Shown here: in pieces, positions 51,885 through 64,000 of the stretch
Numbering within the stretch: the first letter of the stretch is position 1
Layout: each line of letters starts with the position of its first letter
Source: Himantopus leucocephalus
Lineage: Eukaryota > Chordata > Aves > Charadriiformes > Recurvirostridae
Direction: 5' to 3'
Length of the DNA: 64,000 nucleotides
NCBI GenBank assembly: GCA_003993805.1
Contig: RSEF01000005.1
Location: 35,435,362-35,499,361, forward strand
Notes under the pieces: generated by a model
Databases searched by the model: none
What the model saw: only the letters and a program-made list of their open reading frames with translations
What the model was told of the DNA's origin: nothing
Translations under genes and position numbers: made by a program

Positions 51885-52560
51885 TTTGGATGATGATTAT
51901 TAAGCAATAAGGATGCGCGTCACAGTAAAGAACCACAGAAGGGTCTCAGGACTAAGTGACTGTGTAAAAGAATGGCAAGTGACCTATGTACACAAATGTG
52001 ATGTACAAAGAAGAAAAACAATCCTAACTTCACACACAAAAATAATGGACTCTAAACTGACCATTATTTCACTCACTCAGGAGTGAAATTTTGGATTATA
52101 ACATCCATAAAAATGTTGGCTCAGTGTTAATAGTCAAAGAGGAAATAAAATGTTAGGAATTTCTAAGAAAGGAATATAAAACAGAAAAGAGTATCACACA
52201 ACATATGATGACATAAAAGGTTTATTTATATGCTTAAACTGTATTCAGCTCTGGTCCCTTTTTCTCTGAAAGATGCATTAGAACTGGAAAGGATTCAGAA
52301 GAGACCAAAAAGACAGTTAAAGCTATAGGTTGGCTTCTCATAAAAGAATTAATGTAAGCTTACACTCAAAATCTGGAAATGACTTGAGCTAAATGTCAGA
52401 TGTCTGCAAAGTCATGAAGGCACAGGAAAGGGATTGATTCATCCTCTCTTCTAATACAAGCACTAGAAGTTTCATGGAGTAAAGTCCAAAAAATAATTAA
52501 AAGGACATGGTGGTTCTTTTGTAAATGCTCATTACTAAATAGAGTTTCTGTCACCTTTGT
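51885..52560 (+). repeat. Ancient CR1 copy (CR1-X/L3-like), ORF2 mid to end
   Basis: AAGGGTCTCAGGACTAAGTG and AAAAATAATGGACTCTAAAC are followed by AAAATGTTAGGAATTTCTAA and GAAAGGAATATAAAACAGAA. The end reads AACTGTATTCAGCTCTGGTC and AGAACTGGAAAGGATTCAGA. This order matches the conserved part of an older amniote CR1 lineage (the ...ANRMLGIIRKGI... to ...VQFWSP... region). Frames are broken throughout, and the last 200 bases are only weakly recognisable. Confidence 0.7.
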
Positions 52561-55500
52561 ACACATCTCACTTTGTCACAGATCAGCTTGTAGTGGGTGT
52601 ATTTCTGAAGATGAAAATCTGCAAAAACTTATAGTAATGCAGAAGGCTTTAATCACAGATTTCAGCAGAACACAATCTGCATATGTATTCAATTTTATTG
52701 AGACATATGCAATACAGACACTCAAGCTCAACACATGGTACTGTCCTTCCTGGACATGGAGGTTTTTCCTCATCTATGGCTTAGGAAAGCGGCAATCATT
52801 ATACAGCCTGAGTAAGCTATTATTGAAATACCATTTGTATTTTACACATTGTCAGACTTTGTGTTAAAAACATAACTCAACATATGAAGTGTAATTTAAG
52901 AGATAATTATTCAGAACATGAGATTTCATTAATCAGTACAAGGTCATTGCAAAATTGATCGGGACAGACATTAAGTCTTCTAAGTCATTACACAAGAAGA
53001 TAGAATTGAGGAATCAAGATATATCTCTGTAACAGAAGAGAGAGGATGTAAAGTATGCATACGGAGAACCCAAGTGCCATTCCACTTACACAGTACAGGC
53101 AAGTTCTTTAGTTCTTTCTTTTCAGTTGTCTAGCAAGAATTTTTGACTATTATGAAGCTACCCTGCACTTGAAGGAAATTCAGCCTACGTCACCATATCT
53201 TAAAATATAAATCAGCTTAATATATCAAGAAAATTTAAGAGGCTATAATTGCCAGCAAAACAATGAAGAATTTTAAAAGTCAATATCAAACAGGAAGGCT
53301 GACATAACTATACTCACACAAAATACAAGTACACAAAACATAATATGCTATAACTGTTTGAAGTTAACTAAAAGCAAATGTGTATAGAGGCTTTTAAATG
53401 TATTAAATATCCAGTTCAATGACTACAAAGTTAAACATATGAATGTAAAAGCAATGCTCTGGAAAACAGTTATAGTAAATATATGCTTGTATGCAATCCA
53501 TAAATAACAGTAATTTGCAAATACTTAGAATTATTTTTTCAATAATGTTTACATCAAGTACACTGACTTTGAAAGAAAATCTGAATGTCCTAATAAAAAA
53601 AGTCTGCACAAAATTAAGTTGTGTAAAAGAACATACATTTACATTTAAATTTACATACATACCAACATTTAAAATATCCTATTATATATACAGCTACTAA
53701 TTTCCCAAAGTACAAAAAGAAAAATGAAAAAACAATTTTCAAATCTATTACAGAACACCCTAAAGCAACATCTCCATTTTAAAGTTAAGAGAGTTTGTTA
53801 AAACTTTGCATGGAAATCATAAAAGAGACCATTTCCTTGTGGAATTCCTAGTTAAAATATATCTTTGAGATAATTTACCATACTTTGTAGAAAGTTAGAA
53901 GATGCATGATTCTGCATTTTTTATATCTAATAATTTATGAGCCTTTTGTTATCAGATTTGATCAACTTTACAAAAATACATCCGTCCAGTGTTACATAAT
54001 GATAAAAACATTAGTCTGGTTTACATTAGCAATTGTTGTATGTTTATCATCAGGCAGTTTATTTTAGGTTGAAATTCTTTGCTGAAAACAATAAACCTGA
54101 CATTGCCAACTCCTCCAAAAGCATTTTCCTGTAGTCAACACACTTATTTGACAATTGATTTTCTTCTTCTCACACACACACACGTAAGTTTCTTTGGGTC
54201 ACATTGGTTCATTCTTTATAGTCCTGCTGCATTGATTACCTTACCTACAATAAAGAATCTATAAACTCCATAATCTAAGCAAACATGTCTACTGCCATTC
54301 AAATTCCTACAGAACAAGCATTATCCTGAGGATGAGATTTTTATAAAGTGAGTACAATACTAATTGTTCAACTGTTTGAGTCTTCTGTTATGTAGCTTTG
54401 GATGGGATGATGAAATAAAACTGAATTATTATTCAAGTTTCTGTTATTTCATGAATGCTTACCATAAAAATCTCAGTTCAGTAATATTTGGGTGAAACAT
54501 CTCAATCTGTTTACATTATCAATTTTGTATTGATCTGAAATAGAAGTTAAGCTAGCTTCACAAACGGCAATCACTTAAAATATCTTAATTAAAAGTAATC
54601 CAAGAATGTTTTATTTCATGAAATAATAATCTACTAGAAGGATTTATGAATAGAAAATATTTATAATCTTTATATATTACAGCATTTCACAACTATGGAA
54701 TTGTCCTTGACTAACGGGCATCTTCATTTTCCATTTCAAGTTTTAATGTCTGCTTAAACTATACACACAGTGAGACTTCACACTGGAGTAAAACCTTAGT
54801 CTCCACAAAGCAAATCTGATTTCTGTGTTCTGGATCTTAAATAAGTGATTTAATAAACAGAATTTTTCTTACTTTTATTTCTGTCAGTCCTGAAGTAATA
54901 ACACAGCTGAGAACTCATTCCAGTCTGTTCACCCTGAAGAGACTTGCTCAATAAATATCAACAAATTAAGCCTTATTGAAAGTTGAAGAAATATTGCTCA
55001 GAGCAGAATTTGTTTAAAAAGTACCCTTTATAATTAATTAATTAATCCAGAATTTGTGTAATGAGCCTTAATTTGGGCTTGGAAACTTTTTTTTATTTTT
55101 TATCTTTTTAATGATTGAGTCTTTAAAGTCATACTTGGTTTTCAGGAATGACAGGTAGAAAGCAAATTAAAAAAAAAACAGAGCCTCCATGGAAATCTGA
55201 TAAAGTCATTTCACAATGCCATCTGTCAGTATAGTGCTCCCATAGTAATTCAAATATTTTGAAGTGGGATGAACAAAGGCATTAGAAAGGAAGAAGAGCT
55301 CTTTCAGTTGAACTACAATGATTGTCAGTTAAACACATATGATTAGCATCTTACACTGCACCATAGCAGACAGACTGTTAGAAAAGTTCTTAAGTTACTG
55401 TCTAAAAGCAGAATGTTCCTTCTAAGACATTTCAACATGTACCTTCCCCTAATTCCAACAAAAACTCTAAATAGTGTATCAGCTAGCAACAAGTTGACAG

Positions 55501-58500
55501 AGCAGACAGACATATTTTATTTAACTGATATTAAAAACATCTGTCCCCTAACAGCCAGGCCTGTTTCATCTAAAAGTTCATCTTTGAACCATACAGAGCT
55601 TTCAAGCTTTCAACTTTTAACTGGCATTGGAAGAAAAAAAAAAAGGAAAGAAAAAAGTATATCTCTAAGTAACACATAGATTAATTTCAAATTTCAGAAT
55701 GAATGATTTAATTTCTGAATTACAGGGTTTATTTTTACAAGATCTTTAAATAGAGTTAAGTTACAGTTACTTAATCTCACATTTAGAATGGATGGCCCCA
55801 TTCTTTCACTGCAATCTACTATAATATGATACACACAGGACAGTTTATTTTTAAATGCAACCTACAATTTAGTCCAATACATATACATATTCATTAAGTC
55901 TGATCAATCTAATCAAAGATGTCCTTGAAAGTATTCTCAAGGAAGACATTAAATCAGCATAAAATGACTATTATAAGCCACATAGCAGAAAGAAAAAGAG
56001 GTTACAGTATATTGAAACACTTCTTCAACACTATGAAAACTCGGTTTGTACACCCCTAGAAGTGTATTCTAAATACCATGACCTTGCAAGCTAAATTCTA
56101 ATGTATGAAAATACAGAACAGAAACTATGTGTATATACCTGATATTTAGATATAGATGTATTTCTGCACTAAACCCAAAGTATTTTACTTAGAAAGATAA
56201 AAAATACTTTCAGTCTTAACATGACTAATGCACTAACCATTAAAACTAAAGCATCTGAACATAAGAATTTTCATTTATTATAGAGAAGAAGTTTAAGTAT
56301 CTGATTTTTATGTGCTGAACAGCCATTTTCCCAATTAGGTCCATGGCAGTTATTAATGCACAAAACTCAACAGAAGTCCACAAAGCATAGCTTTCAGAAG
56401 AGTGGCATGCTTCTTGTATGTGATCAGAAATACCTTAGAAAAGAAAGACAAAATATCATGTGTATCCTGTGCACTTAAACATTCTATTACATAACCACAA
56501 TGTAATGATATTTACAGTACATACAAAGTAATCCTTATTACTGAATCTTCTACACAATCAGAGCAACAGGACAAAAATTCTGCAAATGGCAAAAAAAAAA
56601 TTCTCTCTTTGCATTGATAATTTCATCCTTCGGTTCTACTGATGAGTTTAAGTAGTTTATTCTCACTTAATGTTGATTTTATAATTAGCTGTTCATATAC
56701 ATATCAAGATTCTTTCATCTTGCCTCTCACCTCCCTCACAACTGAAGCTCGTGGCAGCAGATACTAATGGAAACATATTGAACTACACTCTAACAGAAGA
56801 GAGATGGAAGATGTTTAAAGCAGTCGGAGAAAAGTATTAGTGTTTAGAGGAAAAGTGAATGCATACACTTAATGAAATAAACTATTCAGATATTTCAGTC
56901 TCATTTTGTTTTTATTTTTGCACAGTTTACTCTTTAAAAATCAGGAAAGGGAAAGTGGTATTAACTCATAATTCATAAGGTACAGCATCTGTCCAGCTAT
57001 AATCCTTGGCATTTATAATGTCACAATCAAGACAGATCCTATGAATAGGTTTGGAAAAGAATATAAAAGCTCAAATGTTTTTAAGAAAAGCTTTCTTCAT
57101 GTACGGGATCACACAGCTTGGGGCAATTATAGTTATTAAGAAAGGCTCTGAGTCCAACATGGTAAAATTCTTTCTAGGAAAAAGAGTTCAAGTATAGAAA
57201 ACTCTGATGAGCAGGAACAACATTTTGCATTTGACAGGATATAGAATTAGAAGCAATGAAATTGAAGTGGTGTAATCAGAGAAAGGTCTTAGTCAACTGA
57301 CTTTGGAAGTAGCTTTTTGAAGAAACAAAAGTTAAGTACCTAGATAAGGCTCTGGTAACCTGTAAAGAAGAACAAGCATTTGAAGGTTTTTACAAACAAA
57401 CAGCAAAGTTTAGACACACTCAATCTAAAATTCCACAGATTGGCTATGCAATTTGACACAAAAATTACAGTCTTGTAAAGAAAGTGTAGGTTATCCACAG
57501 TAACCAAAAATAGGTAAGAAGGAAGCGTATATGAAGAGAACTGTGATCAGCTTTAAAACTATTTATTCAAGTTCCAAGTAGAGTATCTATAAGAAGATGA
57601 GCACAGTCAAGACAAGATGTCCTTGGAATCAGGGACAGGAAAACCAGATATGTGAGTCATCGCAAGAAACAAAACACACAATCCTGACCAAATCCACGTG
57701 TAAGATCACTTATATCAAGTAAATAAAGAATTTTAGGAAGGGAATCTCTGGCACACAGACTGAAATGAGATGATGGCAGGCAATCTACCAAATAATATGA
57801 GGTATTTGAAGACAAAGTCACAAATGGATAACAGTTTCTTGTGGTTGATCATGACTACAGAGCCATATTCAGTAACTGAAATGAGTGTGAACAAATTGCG
57901 TACGTATGTGGTTCAGGAAGAACAGAGAGAGGGAGCAAGAAACAGCAGAGTCGCACAGTTTTAACAAGAGGAAATCACTAACTAATAGAACAAAACCTGT
58001 AATGGATGAGCTTCAAAGAAAAGGAAGTTAGGGTTAACTCAATATTGGTATACACCATGTACCCCATTAGGTTTATGCAATTGCTTTGTACAAAATGCAT
58101 TAAAAAGCAGAAAAAAGTACAGGCTTAGGTTTGCCAAACACAAAATAACACAGAAAACCACTTTATTCCTGGGGATTGCAGATAGGAGTAATAAAAAAAA
58201 ATTTAAAAAAATGCACTGATATTCTCCATCTGACATTACATTTATGAATCCGGAGAGTTCAATAAAAGGTTATAAAGCTGGCCATAGTTTTTCATGCTCA
58301 TCTTAATGAGTCATCTACAAATACCAACTACCTAAAGAAAAAAATAGCAGTATAAAACAGTTCCTTAACTAAAAGATACTCTTCATGTTATATATACATT
58401 TTTCTAGATCTATGATAACCTGATCTTAATTTTTCATGCTTAGGGTAGTTTTACAGAATGAGTTTGCTATTATACCTGGAAATATGTGTTTTGTTAGTGT

Positions 58501-61500
58501 CACTGCTGACCTTAAGTCAGTACCTATAAAAATAAAAAAATCTTTCAGGGTGTCCTTTGACGTTATAGAAGAGGAAAAAGAAAAGTTCCTTCAAGCTACA
58601 AAGTTTGATAAGCAGTCATAAATTCAACAAAAGCAGTAAGCTCAGGCAAAAGAAAACAGAATCAAAGAAAAAATCTTGCCGTAGAATTGAAGTAATTATT
58701 GAATTGCCTTTTTTCACTCCTTTTCTTCCTTTTTGCAAGGGCGTTATTTTTTGCTTCTACTCAATTGCTACTTACATTATTGTCAGAAACATTAATTGGA
58801 GTGGAAGCAGACTTATTTTTATTTGTTGAATCTCATGTTAGACAGTGAAATGTAATGTTAAAAACTAGCAAACCTTATTAAAAAGGAAAAACAATTTTAT
58901 TACTGAACCCATAAACCCACATATAACGCAGTATGACAAAATATATAGTCCTAAATTGTCTTGCTATCAGATGTGCACTGCTAACACTGATGAAAGCCTA
59001 TTTAATCTGCTGGATTTATTTTGATTTGGTTACTGATATGAACAAAAGTGGCATAAAAAAAACTGTAAACTGCAAAAAAAAAAACAGAATAGGATGATGT
59101 AATATTAGAAGATTTTCTCACAAGAATCCTGTGCTGAATTAGAGCAACTTTCCAGCGATATGCCATTTCCTTCCTGTGCCACTCCATACTCCCTGAAAAT
59201 ATATAAAACGGAATGGGTTTTACAGTAGATGGAGTCATGTTAATGTTCAGTTACTCTCTAGGCTTTACCTTAAGAGCATACCACCAAAAAAAGTAAATCT
59301 TATTCTACAAATTTACTTTTAACTATGATTCTTCTCTGTAGGAACCATAATTGTAATTGCGATAGTACTGCAGACAAACCTGATGCTACCAAGATATGGT
59401 CAAGGAATGTACTGGAACAACTGTCTGCAGCTCACCCTGTGCTGAAATACTTTTCAGCAACATCACACTGTTAAGAATCCCTCTAAAACTAAGAGAATCT
59501 CTTTAAGAATAAGTAAGACTCAAAATTGAGCTACATTTTCTGAGGCAGAAAAATCAACGAGGGGAGTTAACTTGATTTTGGAGCAACCAAACTTATAAGT
59601 ACATGGAATAAAATTCTGGCCTATTTTACATCAATTGGATATCATTGACTTCAAAAATCTGTTGTTCAAGTCAGACCCTAGGAAAACACTAGAATTGCAT
59701 TCCACATGGTGTCGTCTGCTTACTAGAAGACAGTATTTCAGGAAGCAACCTGCAAGCAACTCTGAAGTATCTTCCCTTTACTCATATCTAAAAAGCAAAA
59801 AACTGTAAATGTATCCACAGAACATCTAGGAATGTTTGGCAGAAAATTATCTTTGAAAATAGATCTAAGGTCCAAATTCAACATTTTAGTATTTTTTGTG
59901 TACCAATTTGGACTACAGAGACTTTAAGTATCAGTACCTTTACAGGATGGGAATTACAGCTGCCTGACGCACTCTCCTTCCCAGCAGTATCAGCCAAAGC
60001 TCACATTTCCAGTCTGTGATATCTGGTAAAAAATTGAATGGAAGGCCATGTCACTGCTCTGCAGATTTCTGAAACTGAAGTATCTGCTTTTTTTGCCTAT
60101 GTAATGACTACAAGACCTCATATGCTGTCTCTTCTCTAACAAGCATATCAGATTTGAACTAGTTCTCTCAAGTCTAAAAGAACTAAGGGTTTTCGGAATG
60201 TACGGACTAATACGCTTTGCAGCTCATGTTGAAAACTAGTGAATACCAGAAAAAAACTCTAATGCTGTATTCAGTTGTCCGGAAAAAACATGCCACCTTT
60301 GTTTAACCAGTATACCTACAATATTTTTGCTAAAGAGAAATGTAGACTTTTTAACTTCCAATGCACTCTTGACCTAGATGAACACACCAAAGGCCTTTGA
60401 TTTGTTCATCTTACTAATTGTTCATCCACTACGAAAGTGATCTAGAGGATTAATGTATCAGCAGAAATGAAGAGAAATTAAAAAGAAGTTTAAACAGAGC
60501 TGCCATAGGAAGACTTAAAGGTAAAATTAGATTCCAAAACGGAAGATGATCCTTTAAGCAGAAGCCTTTTTGTAATATCCCTGACAAAACTGGGAAATAG
60601 AAATTACAACCATTCTTACATTTGTATCTCCGATCTTGAATCTTATGTAACAATAAAACACTACACTTATCCTAAAGAATACTTATACTCACAGGGCTTT
60701 AACTATGTGCTTTAGAACCTTTGATTTGGTTTAGTTTATTTTTGTAATACATAGGCATAAAAAAAATAAAGTGCTTGTTAAAAATAATTCTAACAAAATT
60801 TTGCAGGAAAGTAAATAACTTCAAAACAAGAAAAATCTCAGTAAAATTTTTTGGTTAATGAAGAGAAGCACTGTACACTAATGGTTACTACATGATCAAT
60901 CAAATCTTTAAGGCGAACAATTAAGAGCTATAGAACATCAACATCAAGAATTTTCTTCTCTGTACTAGTTATGTTCCAACTCGACTTAAGAATAAAAGCA
61001 TAGGTTGTATTTTAGTCTAACAAATTCAAATAGTCTCCATGAAAACAATACAAGAGTTAAAAAGCAGAAAAAAGATCTTTTGAAAAAGTGAATCACAAAC
61101 TTTTGTACATGTATCTATGTACATTTTCTGATTCTGTAAATCTTCTTTTCAAATAGACAATCAGTAGGTTTATCAGATGCTCCTTCAGATTTCAAAACTT
61201 TGCAAGAGAAGGCAACTGTCCAAGCATTAAAACCATAGAAAAATGCTGTTACTGCTGTAACTGCAATAGAAATTGAGCTAGTCATGAGACAAGGAAAATA
61301 TTCAGAAAACTCATAATTCATATATAAAGAAAATAGATAAAATGATGTGACTTTACTTATTTTTCAGCGCTGCATGTAGGTAAAGTGAAACCATGTAGGT
61401 TGCTGCATTTTCAAGAACAGATTAAGTTCTCTGGGCTGGGGATTTCTTCAGTTCCAACACCAGCTTTTGGACAGTTCTGTTTTTGACAGTAGAGACAAAA

Positions 61501-64000
61501 GCCTTCTCAAAAGTCAGAAATAACATGCACATTTTCTTTTTAGGTATGATGGTATATACACAATGATTTATGTTAGGTGTGAGTGTATATACTATAGATG
61601 TATTTATTCCTTTCACAGGACCACTAAATCAGCTGAAAAAGTTTTTTCCTTATTTTTTGTGGGAAGAAAAATCTTTTCTCTTGGTAGAAAAAGTATAACA
61701 GCTCAGTATCACTACCAGTACCTTCTCTGTATTCAGTAAAAAAATTAAAAATAATAATTATTTTGATCATAAGATCCATAGTTTGCTTCACATTAGGTGT
61801 TCTGTAAACACATTGAATTTATATGATACTCAAGCTTAATGAAGAAATGCTTATATCTAGACTTTCGCTCCAGAGAATTTTAAAAATATTCTGAATATTT
61901 TTAATGCAGATTTTTAAGTAATTAAAAATGACTTGATGGAGTTGATGAAGATGGATGTCTAGTTACCTTGCCTGGTTTTATATTTTGACACTGCAGGTCT
62001 GTCTTTCCTAATCCTGCAAATATCATAATTTAAACTTCACATATATCATAAAGTGCAACTCCCTCATCCAAGTGTTTATTTAGAAGTATGATTACAGTTT
62101 TTAATGAAACATTGACTATCTACTGCCATATATTTTATTAAATGTATGAAACTGATACACTACTTCAAAACTGGTTACTCATTGTAATAACAATAAATTT
62201 ATTTTTACAAAATGATCAAAATGTTATATTAAACTTGTTTCAGAACATATTAAATAGATTTTTTTTTGAGAAATTGGATGACAAAAGATTCAGGAAAGAT
62301 AACAGTAAATGTCTGGGGTTGCAACAATTTTTCACATTTTTTCTTCAACATTAAAATGGACATAAATTTGAGGTGAAAGTACTGAGGAAGGCAAATCTTT
62401 CAGTGAACGAAATATGCACTTAAAGAAATACAAACACCACCGTACTACAGCTACTCCATTTATTAGAGAGGAATTAAAACATTTAGGTACTCATGTATTT
62501 ATTCCTAATACTGTTAATATGATCTAACAGATAACAAGAAAAATATTTCTGTAGAGGTTACATCTGTTGATCCAACAAACAAGCTAGAATGCCATAAAAA
62601 AGAACCATTTTATATTCTATGGCAGTAATACAACTATCTTCAACTTTTTCCCTGAAGTTTCTCTATCTTCTACACATAGCCACAAACAGAATTTCCTTCT
62701 AAGGGTTGTAAGGTTATATATCCATTCCACCATTTTACAAGAGACTTACGTTGTTGGTTTTTTGGTTTCTTTTTTTTTTTTTAAATTGGAAGCCAATTTC
62801 CATAAAAGTTTTAAAAGAATCTATTTCTTTTATCTTAAAAAGAATACATAGGAAAAAATGACACATACACACATATAATCCAAATTATTATATTCACTGA
62901 TAATTTTGGCATACTCTTAAATTTCCCATTGTTATACAAATGAGTGAATGTGTTCTATTGATTATGTATCCTGTACTTTATCATATACTTTCACAGTATG
63001 AAGCAATATTTTGTAACATATCAGAGCACATGTGAAGTCTAAAAATATTTAAAAGAAGGAATTTGATTTGATTTAGTTTTCCATAATAAGCATGGTTTCA
63101 CAGAAGTGAACATATAGTTATATTGGAATTGGCATCAGGTATTTGAAAACAGATGACTGCTTGTCTCTTTGGCAATATTTATCTAAAATGAAGAGACAAA
63201 TTTGAAAAGTAGCAAAGATATACAGCCTACAGTCCTTTTTACTATTTTACACCTAAAATTTTCATTTTAAGACAGACTTTGGAGCTGTTTCTAATGCAGT
63301 ATATGGTATTTAGGTGCAATGGGGGGCAGGGGGCTTTTAACATTGAAAAAGACTTTGAACAAAACAAGCAACAGAAACCCTTGCTAAACTTGAGGTTACC
63401 TTCATAGTAGCACTCAAAGAAGTTCTACCTTTATAAAGGGTCAATACCTACAATGAGGATTTCAATGTAATGATTTTTTTTTTGTTTTGTTTCTAAAATT
63501 CACACTAAGTATCTGGTACACCTGGAAAAAAGATAACACAAGGGACATGAACATATATTGGTCATTCGTTAGGAACATACATCGGTCATGAAGAACAGAA
63601 GGAATATAATCAGATCAAGAGCTTGAAAGGAAGAAAGTAGCAGGATATTGTGTGTAACTGCTATTTTTTTAGAACTATGCTCAATGAGCATACTCAAAGT
63701 CATAACCTTAGGTTAATGAACCTATCAAAACAGAACTGGCAGCCTATACACTGGTATTCCTGAAGTCCAGTTTCAGCTGAGTTCCTTAACATCAGTATGG
63801 CATTAATGACTTCACATCCAAAGCATTCCTCCCTAAGAGTTAGATTGCTGAACTGCAATTTAGTAAAGAATAGAATGCAAATATTCAGTCATGCAGTAGT
63901 GGCAGTTCAAGTGCATTCACTTCATTTTTTTTAAAAGGAAGTACGGTTCAGGATAAAAGACACAAGTGTATTTCAAACATTTTTTAATCATGCTGATTTT

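Larger units (their letters stand above)
36987..64000 (-). other. NOVA1: NOVA1 intron upstream of exon 3 (partial, extends beyond window)
   Basis: At least 27 kb of intron lies upstream of exon 3, with an AG acceptor at 36987-36988. I looked for the preceding exon (first half of KH1 with its GKGG loop) on the minus strand and did not find it, so it probably lies beyond 64000. This interval carries most of the CR1 remnants (42.0-52.6 kb), a 100-N gap at 47931-48030, and three short direct duplications around single Ns (38717, 45977, 46156). From about 52.6 kb to the right edge I see only AT-rich sequence, with no gene or repeat I can name. Confidence 0.85.

Noticed and set aside
59940..60120. 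Slightly GC-richer stretch that felt repeat-like
   Set aside because: I could not match it to a known family or find a second copy in the window, so it is not annotated.
37000..64000. Search for the preceding NOVA1 exon (first half of KH1)
   Set aside because: No minus-strand stretch matching the expected KH1 GKGG loop region was found by eye. It is probably outside the window, though a short exon could be missed without alignment.
1..64000. tRNA, rRNA, snRNA, CRISPR, endogenous retrovirus or DNA transposon
   Set aside because: No tRNA B-box with cloverleaf context, spaced-repeat array, LTR pair, gag/pol-type frame or transposase motif was seen on either strand by eye.

Overview
The window is vertebrate intronic DNA, almost certainly from a bird. 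Two observations support this. The protein-coding exons match the splicing regulator NOVA1 nearly residue for residue. The recognisable interspersed repeats are all CR1-type LINEs, several ending in the ATTCTATGA-like 3' terminus typical of avian CR1. No bacterial or viral gene organisation is present.

The only gene I can support is NOVA1 on the minus strand. Reading right to left in transcript order, the window holds three exons. Exon 3 (36820-36986) carries the second half of KH1 plus a linker. A 72-nt alternative cassette exon 4 (26191-26262) encodes a Ser/Thr/Pro-rich insert. The terminal coding exon (38-1042) encodes KH2, a long Ala-rich linker, KH3 and the stop codon. A 37-nt start of the 3' UTR runs off the left edge. 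All splice sites are canonical, and exons 4 and 5 both begin in phase 0, so exon 4 can be included or skipped without changing frame. Exons 1-2 (N-terminus and first half of KH1) were not found and probably lie beyond position 64000. Exon numbers follow the human gene.

The rest is intron: about 25 kb between exons 5 and 4, about 10.6 kb between exons 4 and 3, and at least 27 kb upstream of exon 3. It is AT-rich, with scattered simple repeats and CR1 fragments at about 32.2-32.8, 33.3, 42.1, 48.0-48.8, 49.7-50.1, 50.4-50.6 and 51.9-52.6 kb. The 48 kb copy still shows a reverse-transcriptase reading frame but has lost its FADD active-site block. The 51.9 kb copy is of an older type. There are two 100-N gaps (21363-21462, 47931-48030). 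There are also nine single Ns, most at homopolymers or between near-identical direct repeats that look like unmerged contig ends.

I did not find a new biological system. The best leads concern NOVA1 itself. One is a dense cluster of YCAY (NOVA-binding) tetramers over and just downstream of its own alternative exon. The other is an isoleucine in KH2 at the position equivalent to human residue 197, where modern humans carry valine. Four assembly duplications are also flagged because they could be misread as biology.
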